Shown piece after piece: positions 10,457 through 20,350 of a stretch of 64,000 nt of DNA (position 1 is the stretch's first letter; each line of letters starts with the position of its first letter). Under the pieces are notes generated by a model. That model was not told the DNA's origin and did no database searches. It was given only the letters and a program-made list of their open reading frames with translations. The DNA lies in assembly GCA_036426205.1 (NCBI GenBank), contig CM071570.1, positions 140,325,048-140,389,047 of the forward strand, written 5' to 3'. The position numbers were made by a program, and so were the translations under genes. This DNA is from Ascaphus truei. Taxonomy: Eukaryota; Chordata; Amphibia; Anura; Ascaphidae.

Positions 10457-10822
10457 CAAGGCTTATTTATTGAGCCTTAAAAAACATACAGCACACAAAA
10501 CAAAATAGGTTCTCTTCAGCAGACAAATCAAAATAGCTTCTCTTCAGCATGGCAAACAAAACAGCTTCTCTTCAGCGTGCAAGACACAGACAGTTCATAA
10601 AACATGTACTTTGCAAACAGACCTTCTAGCAGTAATCTCCTCAGTATTTCAGTCCTCTCTCCTGACCAGCTAGACTGCATGTCTTAAAACACCTTGATCA
10701 TGCAGCTGGTGTCAGACTAATTAAGCAGCCCTTCCCAACTTAACCTCGTCACTGCAGCACTGCAAGCCTAAACATAGGTTTGCCAGGTATATGGCTGGTG
10801 ATGTTCATTCACCCTGTCACAA
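10457..10822 (-). mobile_element. LTR fragment, inverted
   Basis: In reverse complement this starts TGTGACAGGGT and ends at GGCTCAATAAATAAGCC. It matches the plus-strand LTR at 27041-27499 along its length, including the repeated CTGAAGAGAA(G/C)CT(A/G)TTTTG units and the AATAAA signal. The 3' end after the AATAAA is missing. Confidence 0.7.
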
Positions 10823-10825
10823 CCA

Positions 10826-10848
10826 CCCACCCACCCACCCACCCATAG
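10826..10848. repeat. CCCA microsatellite
   Basis: Five or six perfect CCCA/ACCC units adjoin the start of the inverted LTR. Confidence 0.85.
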
Positions 10849-10904
10849 ATCAGTCCAATATCCTCCAATGAGAATCCCTGTGCTATCCAGGTTACCCGAT
10901 GGGT

Positions 10905-11465
10905 AAGCCACCCCCCCCCCCCCCCCAATAGTAGTAATAAAGAGTATTTTTCCAGTGGACATGTATTTCTATATATGCAAAGTATGATATGATAGATAGA
11001 GGGACAACAAAAAACCTCCACATGTCTTAGGCCGCGCGTATAGTGCCCGTGACCGGCGATGTCACCGCAACCGAAAGTTATATTTCGCTTTGCAGCGGCG
11101 TCGCGGGCTTCCGGGCATTTCATTTGTTCAGGGGCTGTCACATGAGGCGACAGCCAATGAAAAATCAAAAATTCACGGCTTACAAATTTGGCGACGCTGC
11201 TCCGTCGCATTGCCGCCGTCGCACTTACGATAAGCGTACGCAGCGGCGGTGGCAATGTATTTGTTTTTGGGCGGCGTCATCGCCGCGGGCACTATACGCG
11301 CGCGGGCTTAGACAGGTCTGCAACCCTGCTTTTCGCCATCATCACCTAGCAAACAGTGCTTCCACTGCAGCAAGGGATTCTGGGAAACCCCCCCCCCCCT
11401 CATAGTAGTAATAAAGAGTATTTTGTCCAGTGGACATGTATAATGTATTTCTATATATGCGAAAA
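10905..11465. repeat. direct duplication bracketing a MITE
   Basis: A poly-C run followed by TAGTAGTAATAAAGAGTATT and TCCAGTGGACATGTAT occurs at about 10907-10983 and again at 11383-11462. The copies differ by a short indel. The MITE at 11030-11307 and about 100 bases of unique sequence lie between them, so a tandem duplication or slipped insertion event happened here. The poly-C runs may be mis-sized in the assembly. Confidence 0.7.
11030..11307. mobile_element. Harbinger-type MITE with TTA duplication
   Basis: The ends GGCCGCGCGTATAGTGCCCG and CGGGCACTATACGCGCGCGG(GC) are inverted copies. TTA flanks both sides (11027-11029 and 11308-11310). A 3-bp TWA duplication is typical of PIF/Harbinger elements. 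The 278-base interior is CpG-rich and has no coding capacity. It could be mobilised by a Harbinger transposase together with its Myb partner, but the source family is not shown. Confidence 0.7.
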
Positions 11466-11616
11466 ATGATTGTCATGATTGTCAGGAATGTTGCAACATT
11501 CCTTTCCACCCCTCTCACCCATTACTCATCCTCTTTATTTCTGTACCTCCCCCCCCTCCTCCCACAACTGTTGGAAAAAACTAATAAAAACTTAAGTTAA
11601 AAAAAAAGCCCTTTGT

Positions 11617-12262
11617 TATATTCTGTTGTCTGGGTATATCTTTCCTTAGGCAACTCGGGGCTAATCTTTGTATTAAATTCGATGACTTGGTAAATATTAC
11701 CTGAGGTTTTTTTGGTAGGATCTGTTGGAGATCCCTATGTAGAATTCTCCAATTCTTTGATACTATTCATTTAATCTGTGAAGCAGAACTGCTATATTGG
11801 GTAATAAAGGGTATTGATATTTTCCCCTCTTCTCCTTTGCATTTAGTATTATCCTTATCTTTTTATTAAAGTTGATCTACCCATCTCTGACACTATCGTA
11901 AGCTTTCTTAACTGCTTCTTTTTTGTATTTCCTCTCTTGAAACGCATTCATCATTTCTGATGCTTGCTCTTGAAAATTGCATCTTGTGTGTAATTACGTT
12001 TTAACCTTTATAATTGTCCTATGGGAATGTTCTCCAACCATCTATCAAGATGTCCACTATCTGCTTGTTTTTGCAATCTACCTTTTTATGAATGTTTTTG
12101 TTTCTAGATTTCCTTTCTCTCCATATACAGATAAATCCAGAAATCCAATTTCTTGAGTACTGAATTTTCTCGTAAAGTTTAAATTGTAGGGATTATTATC
12201 CAAATTTGTAAGGAAAACCTTAAGGAGATCTACGCTCCCCTTCCAAATAAAAAGTATATCAT
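11617..12262 (-). pseudogene. PLE middle region, decayed
   Basis: This links the PLE reverse transcriptase (12263 upwards) with the zinc-finger/GIY-YIG region (9446 downwards). Reading is broken by stops and small indels. Only scattered PLE-like words are visible, so the boundaries of the RT thumb and linker cannot be placed. Confidence 0.5.
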
Positions 12263-12724
12263 CTATGTATCATGCCATTGTACCAGGTTTGCGCTGAACT
12301 CGTGACCCAACCATATGAACTGGTCCTCCCACATGCCAATAAAAATATTGACATAGTTCAGCACAAACCTGGTAGCCATGGCTGTTCCAATAATCTGCAA
12401 AAAATACCAAAAATAGTGGTGACTCAAAATATGTTGAATACTATCCAGGAGGAATTTGATTTGTATTTCTTCTAAGCCACTAGTACGAGATAAATTCTCT
12501 TTAATAGCTGTACATCCCTGCGTGTGATCAATCACTGTATAAAGCGATGATACATCACAAGTAACTAAGATATAGTTATTTTTCCGAGTTACGTCTTTCA
12601 AAATGTTTAAAACCTGGATTGTGTTTTTGAGATAAGATTTTAATTTAGTAACAGGTTCTTTTAGAAATTGGTCAATATAGCCTGACAAGTTAGACGTTAA
12701 TGACTTGATTCCAGACTTGGCCAT
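12263..12724 (-). pseudogene. PLE reverse transcriptase fragment
   Basis: A 153-codon minus-strand frame carries SGYIDQFLKEPV and, at motif A, VTCDVSSLYTVIDHTQG. It continues with ILSHHYFWYFLQIIGTAMAT and NIFIGMWE. The order D-V-x-S-L-Y-T-x-I ... G-T-A-M-(G/A)-x..P/V..N is diagnostic of Penelope-like RT. The glycine after GTAM is changed to alanine, and the frame is lost before the catalytic YxDD motif. Confidence 0.8.
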
Positions 12725-13047
12725 CCGGGCGGGGGGGAGAGGGGTTGGTTGGGCTCTTAAGCAATTTTGGCAAATTGTAGACTATAGGAAGAATCTTAGG
12801 TGTCTCTATATTAAGATAATCCCATTCAGATTTGTTTTACAACCCTTCTTTGAGTCCCTTATTAAGTAGCTCACACAAATCTGTTTGAAATGTATTTGTG
12901 GGATTCTTCTCTAATTTCCTATACGTCTACTGTATATCGTGTAATAACCTAAAAGCTTCAACATTGTAATCTGATCGATTAAGATCTACAACCCCCCCCC
13001 CCCCCCACACTGTCTGCGGGTATAATTACTATATTTTCCATTTTTGA

Positions 13048-13680
13048 TCATTCCTGTACAGCAGCTAGTTCATTCTTAGTTAGATTTTTTATTCCTCTCA
13101 CATTTTTAGAAGTACTATTCAACTTTTCAATGTCATCCTGAACCTGTTTACTGAATTTGTCGATACGACCACTTTTCAAGTAACAGGGATAAAAAATAGA
13201 GTTTATCTTCAAGGGTGTATGTCTGAATCTATTACATGTAGTACTAGTCACATCACTTCTATCATAAGTGACATCCTGTTTGACAAAATATTTCTTAAGT
13301 GTAAGGTTCCTGGCAAATTTACTTATATCAATATATGTATTAAATGTGTTAACCTTATTGGTTGGTGTGAATGCTAATCCTCTCTTTATTATCTTGGTTT
13401 TGTCTTGGGCCAATATTACCTCATTTAAGTTAAAGATCCCACTACCTTTAGAGACTAATGCATTTGTTTTTTTGGTTGTGTGTACTCCTCCTCTTTTTTC
13501 TCTCTTAGTGGACTTTCTCTGTTTATCTTTAGTGGTGTTGTTGTTCTGCGTGTTTCTTTTTCTGGTTATATTCCTCCCTATTTCTGCTACTCTGTCCTTC
13601 TTTCTTCTCTCTAAAAAAGAGGATAAAGTAGATGGTTGTGCATCATAAAATACTTCTTCTTTATCATTATCTTAATAATG
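13048..13680 (-). pseudogene. PLE N-terminal domain
   Basis: From 13413 the minus strand reads AQDKTKIIKRGLAFTPTNKV with NTFNTYIDISKFARNLTLKK, the conserved start of Penelope RTs (GL.F.PT.., F.DI..F.R.L.LK). The frame stays open upstream to about 13680 through a lysine/arginine-rich segment without an early ATG in a good place. A later part reads SIFYPCYLKSG and DDIEKLN. It is cut at 13716 by an LTR insertion and resumes at 14949. Confidence 0.75.
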
Positions 13681-13715
13681 ATGTTGTTGTCTATTCGTAT
13701 TTTTCTTATTATGAC

Positions 13716-13720
13716 CTTTC
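13716..13720. repeat. left 5-bp duplication (CTTTC) of an LTR insertion
   Basis: CTTTC here and at 14944-14948 brackets the insertion exactly. Confidence 0.75.
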
Positions 13721-14943
13721 TGGAGCGAGTGCTCACCACAAACAAGACGGGACCGCAAGGTTGAGGTGGGGATGTTGGTAACCATGACCTAAAACAGGGG
13801 AGCCATGCCCAGAGTGCACAGTGGTATTCGTGTAGCTGGGTCAGGGTAGGAGAAGTCAGAATGGTCGAGGCACTTGCTGTGGTCTAGGATTCGAAAGATC
13901 GGATAGTCATTATGCAGTGCCGGGGTTCAGGGGTATAGAAGGTAGAAGTCCAAATGCATGCCGAGGTCAAGGGTCAGAGAGACGGAGGTCTAGATAGAAG
14001 CCGAGGTCAAAACAGGAAAAGGATAAGCAAGACAAGACAGCAACAGGGCAGCAGGGTGTTTGAGGCAAACACTAGTACACAAACAGAGGTTCATTTAAAG
14101 GACAGACCCACAATGGTAGGGCAGCACACAGCTGCAGGGTAATGAACAAGAACCGCCCCTAGACATATTCAGTCCACTGGTAAACAGGGGCGCGGAGAAG
14201 TGCAGGTGTGGAATAATTACTGATGCAATTAACCCCTCATGTGCCCAAGGTAGCGCGGTGCCTGCACATAGCTTGTGTCATGTAGGCAAAGTCTGAGCAA
14301 AGTCCCTGTGATGTCCCCCAGCCTGGCAGAGCGGCGCGCGGTACTTGCCGTGGTCTAGGATTGGAGATATCGGATAGTCATTATACGTTGCCGGAATCCA
14401 GAGGTATCGAAGGTAGAAGTCCAAATGCATGCTGAGGTCAAGGGTCAGAGAGGCGGAGGTCCAGATACAAGCCGAGGTCATAACAGGAAAGGATAAGCAA
14501 GACAAGACAGCAACAGGGCAGCAGGGTGTTTGAGGCAAACACTAGTACATAAACAGAGGTTTATGCTCAGCCAATTTGCAGCAGGGCTGACTGAGCATTT
14601 AAAGGAAAGACAGCCAATGGTATGGAAGCACACAGCTGCAGGGTAATGAAAAAGAACCGCCCCTAGACATATTCAGTCCACTGGTAAACAGGGGCGGGGA
14701 TAAGTGCAGGTGTGGAATAATTGCTGATGCAATTAACCCCTCATGTGACCAAGGTAGCGCAGCGCCTCCGCGTAGCTTGCGTGCGATGCACCTAACCCGC
14801 TATAGGCGCTTCATCACAGGACACATCACGTGGCGGAGCCTAAGTGCGGGGCGTGCGGTGTCCCTCAGCCTGGTAGTGTGGTGTGCATCACCTGTCCCAT
14901 CATGGGGTGTGGCACGGGGTGGGGCCGACGGACAATCCTCACA
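13721..14943 (-). mobile_element. solo LTR, Gypsy-like, with internal duplication
   Basis: The insert begins TGGAGCG and ends CCTCACA (TG...CA on either strand). It is flanked by CTTTC on both sides, a 5-bp duplication as left by Gypsy-type integrases, and lies inside the minus-strand PLE. The interior contains the motif GGATAGTCATTA followed by CCGAGGTCAAG-type sequence, which is common in amphibian Gypsy LTRs. There is no pol coding. About 475 bases are present twice. Minus orientation is favoured because the strand then starts TGTGAGG, but this is uncertain. Confidence 0.65.
13862..14770. repeat. tandem duplication inside the LTR
   Basis: The segments 13862-14275 and 14338-14770 are about 85-90 percent alike by eye. 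Both run from CTTGC(C/T)GTGGTCTAGGATT through GGATAGTCATTA, AAGTCCAAATGCATGC, GACAAGACAGCAACAGGGCA and CAGGTGTGGAATAATT to CCAAGGTAGCGC. The period is about 476 bases. The second copy has about 40 extra bases after ACAGAGGTT. Confidence 0.8.
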
Positions 14944-14948
14944 CTTTC

Positions 14949-15425
14949 CAACTGTTCTTTCGATTCCTCTATTCACCTGAATCGTATCTATCCCTATCAT
15001 GGGAGTGTTTGTTATAGTATTCTCTAGGTTGATGAAAATACCTTTTAGGATTATGATATTTATTCTGGTTAACATTCTGGTTCCCCATTTCAACATTTGA
15101 TTGATTCTTATTACCAGATTCCATTTTTTTTCTCAGCTTTATTTTGCTTCCAAGTTATATAATTATAAATCACATAATCTTCTTTATCCCTTCTGTTTTT
15201 TTACTGTTTCAGTAAAATGGTTTCCTTCTCAATCTTATCTGTCTGTAATTTGACTTTCTTCTCCATTTCTTTAAACTCTTCAATATCTTGCATATTTTCT
15301 CATTTATCCTGAATCACTTTTATGTCTTCTTCTAAAACTAATAAACTTTTCTTTCAATGTAGGACTAGTAATTTCATAAGGTCTAATGACGCCTGATCTT
15401 CAGATGCAGCCACAAGTATTAGAAC
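14949..15425 (-). pseudogene. PLE N-terminal / 5' region resuming after the LTR
   Basis: The minus strand reads MLKWGTRMLTRINIIILKGI and later GIERTVGK up to the insertion point, followed upstream by a lysine-rich AT-biased stretch. I take it as the 5' coding or leader part of the same PLE because the interrupting LTR has clean target duplications. The domain itself is not recognisable. Confidence 0.45.
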
Positions 15426-15427
15426 AC

Positions 15428-15706
15428 TTGTACCTGGTAAATTCTGGGAGATTCTGGCGCAGTCTCACAGTAAATGCCTCAACATTTCCTCAACATTTCT
15501 GTTAGATTTTTAATGGCCCGTAGGATTAACACAGTTGGGGGTCCCATCAGTCCCTTTCAAACTGATTGGGACAGGAGGGACCCCTGCGGTGTTAATCTGA
15601 TGGGCCATTAAGAATCTCACAGAAATGTTGAGGCAGTTTTGCAGCAATGTTGCGGCACTGTTGAGGCATTAACTGTGAGACTGCCCAAGAATTCCCAAGG
15701 CAAGAG
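15428..15706. mobile_element. fold-back MITE
   Basis: Arms AATTCTGGGAG..TTCTGGCGCAGTCTCACAGT and ACTGTGAGACTGCCCAAGAATTCCC are inverted. Further inward AATGCCTCAACATT and AATGTTGAGGCA pair. The centre carries GGATTAACACAG, GGGGTCCC and GGGACCCCTGCGGTGTTAAT with GATGGGCCATTA. The same centre is found in the MITE at 22653-22918 and, as a half, at 7780-7840 and 22390-22450. It is about 280 bases with no coding capacity. Confidence 0.75.
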
Positions 15707-16400
15707 ATCTAATACTCGTAGCTGCATCTGTAATATTTTGTTCCAATCCTCCAAAAAAAGAGGTACTGTATTGTCAAGATCTAAAGTTGGATCCTTAAAG
15801 ATACTTGATCCTCTTTGGATCCTGTTACATGCCAAATACTGTTCTAGTGTAACTACAGCTGCAGCGGCCGTATTTGTAAAAAATCACGGAGCCGTTGTCG
15901 TTGCATCTGCTGTATTCCACGCAGTATTCATTTTGCATTCCCACGTTCATGCCGCATTCACACCGCCCGGCACCCACGGTTGATCCGTGGTTGGTCTGTT
16001 TAATTTAATTTAATGTTTCTGATTTAATTGGGTGAAATTCTTCGCGTATCCGCCTGGTGACAGAAATTCATGAATTGTAATGTGTACTGTACATGTGCTA
16101 CTGCGCCGACTTGCAGGTTTAAAAAAAAAAAAACAGATAAAAACCATGTCTGCAACAGTGGTCCATTGTGAATTGACCTTGGTACTTGAAGACCCTGAAG
16201 AAGTTATCTATTTTAGGTGTTTCGTAATAAAAACTGTAAAACTCAACGCTCTGTGTCTTTTTTTTTACATTTTTTCTCCTGCACAATTGCTGACTGGACA
16301 CAATGAGTACACCACAGTCAAATAAAAGACCTAACTGTACTTAACTTGTACAGGAAGGAATAATCGTTGGATACATGTCTACTGGGGGTATTTTATTTAA
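15707..16400. other. non-coding stretch
   Basis: No protein family is visible. The segment 15835-15990 is CpG-richer. An A-run (16120-16132) and CCCTGAAGAAGTTATC at about 16189 recall PLE ends, but the second half of a hammerhead core (GAAA) is missing, so I do not call one. Confidence 0.5.
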
Positions 16401-16499
16401 GTGGTCACTGATAATTCATATAGTCCATAGGGGAGAATAAGGATTAACTGAGTTATCTAAATCACACTAATCCCCCCTATGGGTCCTTAAGAGTATTTA

Positions 16500-16839
16500 T
16501 GAGACTCTTAGTTGTGGGGCGTTAGTTGTAACTATAATCATATAGAAAAACAGATGCCAGGGCAGATTTACAGGAAAGGGGTGAAAAGGAATCCCTCGTT
16601 CAGACCACATGGGGTCAGAGTGGATAGCTGGTATATCCAGCGGGATTCTAGTTGTAAAAGTTTTTTCTCCCAATCTCCCCCTCTCATATCACTTTTAAGA
16701 CTTGATGTCTCCACCATGGTCTCCCCTCACATGGAAGGATACCGGGGTGTCCAACTCATGCCTAATGGATCCGATATGTTCTAGTATGCATCTTCGGAAC
16801 TGTCTACCTGTTTTCCCCACATGCTGTTATCCCACATTT
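16500..16839 (-). pseudogene. PLE GIY-YIG C-terminus
   Basis: On the minus strand, starting at the LTR-element boundary, CGIT.CGENR is the decayed Y-V-G-K-T-x-R site. It is followed by ILEHIGSIRHELDTPVSFHV, RGD, and LLQLESRWIYQLSTLTPCGL with NEGF. The R-x-E-x-x-W-I-Y-x-L ... P-x-G-L-N-E ending is that of Penelope-like endonucleases. Frameshifts and a stop are present. Confidence 0.75.
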
Positions 16840-16844
16840 GTAGG

Positions 16845-17717
16845 TGTAACGATGCGCGGAACACGCCCCCTGCGGCGTGTCCCTTCCTTACCTGTTTACT
16901 TCTGATCGCCGCCCTCTAGCTGCGAGTCAAGATCCTATGTCTTTAAGGATTCTGAAGCAAGCAACGCCATCTTGCTTTCTGGCAAACCCTGCCCTCTTCC
17001 TCCTGACAGGAAGTAAGCCTCTCTTTGACTTTCTCTCTGCTATTAGTCTTTTGCTACCAGCCCTGGTGCCTGCTAGTACTCATCGCATACCTGCCTGGAC
17101 CTCCTTGGGACCTTTACTTATCTCCTGTGGATTCCGGAAGACTGGGACAGTCACTCTTATACTACTAAGGTTAGTTTACCGTCGGGTAGTGTAGGTACCT
17201 GCTTAGTAGGGTTCACCTTGACGTGGTAGCAGGCTTATAATTCCTTGGCCAATGGATTAGACTAAGAACCCTTATGTTATGTTTAGTTTTGCGGCACCTT
17301 GCTGTTTTTGTTACTATGCCTTTAAGAAGTCTGGACGTTCTCCAAGAAGCTATCCTTCTCTGGATGTTACCTTGTGCTCTGGACTCCATGCCCATGTTCC
17401 TGGTTTCTGTTTCCAGACTCCCGTGCTGAAGCGTTGGCTTCCCACAACCCCCGCGTTGGTGCCTGAGAACGCGCGCACTCCCGCTCTGCTGTCAGAGCAT
17501 GCGCGCACTTGCAGCTGGATCACTCGTGTCTCTGAGTAGGCACCGCACCTCCTGACGCGTCACGCATTCTCATGCGCGCGGCGCGGTCACGTGACTACGT
17601 GCGCCGATCCCCAGCTGCGCGGCAACTCACTCCCTTCGTATCCCCTGTGGCCTCCCCACCTCGCTAACGGGTCCTTCCCTTTCTTCCCTGCGCTTGTGAG
17701 GACAGCAACAGACGGTG
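16845..17717 (+). repeat. 5' LTR
   Basis: It starts TGTAACGATGCGCGGAA and runs through CTCTAGCTGCGAGTCAAGAT, a CpG-rich segment with CGCGCGCACT and CATGCGCGCGGCGCGGTCAC, to GTGAGGACAGCA. Its 3' edge is less certain than the start because it diverges from the second copy over the last 15 bases. Confidence 0.75.
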
Positions 17718-18405
17718 AAATTATGCTCGGCCAAACAAAGGACCCCCAGGTGGCCCCGTCTGTCTCCATGTTCCATGCCATGTTCGTGTCCATTTCTGAG
17801 GCCTGCTGCTAACTCCATGCAGAGGCCCGTTCCTGTACTCCTGTAACGTTGGGAGATCTCATAGTCCCCTAGTCTAGTTAGGATCGTTCGGAGTCGATCC
17901 TGAAGGGGGGGGATACTGTAAGGAATCGGGGGGACACGCCCCCTGCGGGTGCTCCCTCCTACCTGCGCATCTCAGTTCCTGCTCCTTATAGAAGCGCACG
18001 CACCCGCGGTTCCTACTGTAGCACGGAGCCCGGCCACCCCGTCGGTCACGCATTCTCACGCGTGTGGCGGTACACGTGACGGCGTCGCGCCGCCTCAGTG
18101 CGAGTCAACTTCACGCCCCTTGTGGCGTATTCTCTACCATGCCTAGTTTCTCTGATGTCTTCTGAATGGCATGCGCGTCCTCTAGCTGCGAGTCAAGATT
18201 CCTGTTGATTCCCTGTGTGGCGGGCGTGCCCTTGCCTAGGTTCCCTGATGTCTCCCTGTATGGCGTGCGCCGCCCTCTAGCTGCGAGTCAAGATTCCTGT
18301 TGATTCTGTGTGGCGGGCGGCCTCTAGCTGCGAGTCTTCCTTCCTATGCATCGCTTGCCCTAAGTCTCTTGGATCGCTCGGAGTTCGATCTTAAGAGGGG
18401 GGTAC
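17718..18405 (+). other. internal region of the LTR element, mosaic
   Basis: It opens with TTATGCTCGGCCAAAC, where a primer-binding site would be expected. A second purine tract and LTR-like start (GAAGGGGGGGGATACTGTAAGG) appears at about 17905-17925. It then repeats the module CTCTAGCTGCGAGTC three times (about 18180, 18272, 18312). It looks assembled from pieces of related LTRs and pol 3' ends. No gene is encoded. Confidence 0.6.
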
Positions 18406-19253
18406 TGTAACGATGCGCGGAAACGCCCCCTGCGGGTGTCCTTCACTACTGTTTATTTCTGATCGCCGCCTCTAGCTGCGAGTCAAGATCCTATGCTTTA
18501 AGGATTCTGAAGCAAGCAACGCAATCTTGCTTTCTGGCAAACCCTGCCCTCTTCTCCTGACAGGAAGTAAGCTCTCTCTTGACTTCTCCTGCTATTAGTC
18601 TTTTGCTACCAGCCTGGTGCCTGCTAGTACTCATCGCATACCTGCTGGACTCCTTGGGACCTTTACTTTCCTGGGATTCCGGGAAGACTGGGACAGTCCA
18701 TCTATATACTAAAGGTTAGTTTACCGTGGGTAGTGTAGGTACCTGCATTAGTAGGGTTCACCTTGAGTGGTAGCAGGCTTATACTCTTGGCAATGGATTA
18801 GACTAAGAACCCTTATGTTATGTTTAGTTTTGCGGCACTTGCTGTTTTTTTTACTATGCCTTTAAGAAGTCTGGACGTTCTCCAAGAACTATCCTTCTTG
18901 GATGTTACCTGTGCTCTGGACTCATGCCATGTTCCTGGTTTTCCGTTTCCAGACTCCCGTGCTGAAGCGTTGGCTTCCACAACCCCGCGTTGGTGCCTGA
19001 GAACGCGCGCACTCCGCCCTCTGCTGTCAGAGCATGGCGCGCACTTGCAGCTGGATCACATGTGTCTTGAGTAGGCACCGCACCTCCTGACGCGTCACGC
19101 ATTCTCATGCGTGCGGCGCGGTCACGTGACTACGTGCGCCGATCCCCAGCTGCGCGGCAACTCACTCCCTTCGTATCCCCTGTGGCCTCCCCACCTCGCT
19201 AACGGGTCCTTCCCTTTCTTCCCTGCGCTTGTGAGGACAGCACAAGCGTGACA
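18406..19253 (+). repeat. 3' LTR
   Basis: It is collinear with the 5' LTR from TGTAACGATGCGCGG to the terminal ACA before GTAGG. It is about 25 bases shorter, and the differences are mostly single missing bases in short runs (for example CCCTCT to CCTCT and GCCCTGG to GCCTGG). That pattern is discussed as a finding. Confidence 0.8.
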
Positions 19254-19258
19254 GTAGG

Positions 19259-19541
19259 TAATTAAGTATATGACTTTTATTGTTTTGCAGTTTATGAAGC
19301 TTTTCATTTGGAAGATCTTCTTGTTGTTAGTGCTTCTGAATGTTTTGCTGGTCTGAACATATGTACACGCTTTACAAGTGCCGCATTTATATGTACCGTG
19401 CGTTTTCTGTGGGAGCCATGTTTGGACTTGTTGATTATTTTGGAAATGACTATGGACCAAAGTGTCCTTGAGATTTTTGGATCTCTTTGGTACCATTGTG
19501 GGAAATGGTTTAAGAACCTCACGTAAGTCATTATCCTCCAA
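19259..19541 (-). pseudogene. PLE linker and start of GIY-YIG
   Basis: The minus strand reads KRSKNLKDTLVHSHF, then GTYKCGTCKACTYV with SFINCKTIKVIYLIT. These are the R-S-x-N-L-(K/R)-D-x-L-V element, the C-x2-C-x2-C zinc-binding part and the VIYL(I/L) beta strand that leads into GIY-YIG in Penelope-like proteins. It is interrupted by the LTR element at 19253 and continues at 16839. Confidence 0.85.
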
Positions 19542-20350
19542 GAGGATGTGCCAATATTTTCTATAGATGCATTTGATATGATCCCATTGAGCGTTATAGG
19601 TACCTATTTAGCAAATTGTTTACTTGGCATCTGTTTTTCTTTTGGTGTACAGTAGTTTCTCCCTATTTGTTTTTTCTGCATTTTTGAAGGCTTTGTTTAT
19701 GTTCGTTTTGCTATAGCCTCTGGTTAGAAATTTTCCTTTCATGATTTCTGCCTGGGAGTAAAAATCTGCCATATTTCAACAGTTCCTCCTAATTCGGAGG
19801 AACTGTCCTGTGGGGATACCTTTAATGAGTGATGCCGGATGATGGCTGTCTGCCCATAGGTAGCTGTTAGTTGCTGTTTTCTTAGCATGTGATACAGTAT
19901 TAAGTGTGCCATCTTGGTCAATGGTGATTCTTAAGTCTAAGAAAACCAGGCTCTTTTCATTAACTTCATATGTTAATCATAGATTGTGTTGATTGGAATT
20001 TAAGATTTCCACAAATGTTACAAAAGATGCTTTACTGCCGTTCCATACAGAAGTACCAGAATATCATCTATGTAACGAATCCATATGATGATATTGTCAG
20101 TGAACTTTGTCATGTTCTCATTAAACACCGTGTATTTCTCTCACCACCCCAGGTACAGGTTTGCATATGTTGGGGCACATGTTGTCCCCATTGCAGTTCC
20201 CTGTACCTGGAGGTAGAGTTTGTTGTTAAACATGAAATAATTATGGATTAGGACAAAGGATAAGAGGTCGCAAATGAACTCATTATGTTCGAGATATTTG
20301 GTACCTCGGGTGGAGAGAAAGGATGCTACAGCCTTCAGGCCTACCTGATG
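19542..20350 (-). pseudogene. PLE reverse transcriptase, decayed C-terminal half
   Basis: Between the RT motif A at about 20360 and the linker at 19541 the expected catalytic region is present but riddled with stops. Words such as the complement of GAATCCATATGATGATATTG (Y..IIIW around the YxDD site) and of TGCAATGGGGACAACATGTG (G-T-x-M-G-T-x-x-A-P) can be made out. Not translatable as one frame. Confidence 0.65.

Larger units (their letters stand above)
9464..11599 (+). mobile_element. 5'-truncated L1/Tx1-type LINE, with later insertions
   Basis: The element begins within the C-terminal coding region of ORF2 and ends in a CT-rich 3' UTR (11470-11599) finishing CTAATAAAAACTTAAGTT plus A-run. 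It is flanked by a 17-base target-site duplication, as expected for target-primed reverse transcription. It landed in the minus-strand PLE. Inside it lie an L2 fragment, an inverted LTR fragment and a MITE, all younger than or co-inserted with it. Confidence 0.75.
16845..19253 (+). mobile_element. short LTR retrotransposon without pol
   Basis: Two long terminal repeats (16845-17717 and 18406-19253) enclose about 690 bases. A 5-bp duplication GTAGG flanks the whole (16840-16844 and 19254-19258). The PLE frame resumes across the insertion, which confirms the boundaries. A purine tract AGAGGGGGG ends directly before TACTGTAACG of the second LTR, as a polypurine primer site would. No gag or pol is encoded, so it must have been moved by an autonomous Gypsy-like relative. 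Confidence 0.8.

Noticed and set aside
13268..13648. 126-codon plus-strand hydrophobic frame
   Set aside because: Antisense of the lysine-rich PLE N-terminal region; the hydrophobicity follows from complementing lysine codons.
16185..16225. Hammerhead-like CCCTGAAGAAGTTATC ... TTTCG
   Set aside because: The second half of the core (GAAA) is missing on the plus strand and the order is wrong on the minus strand.
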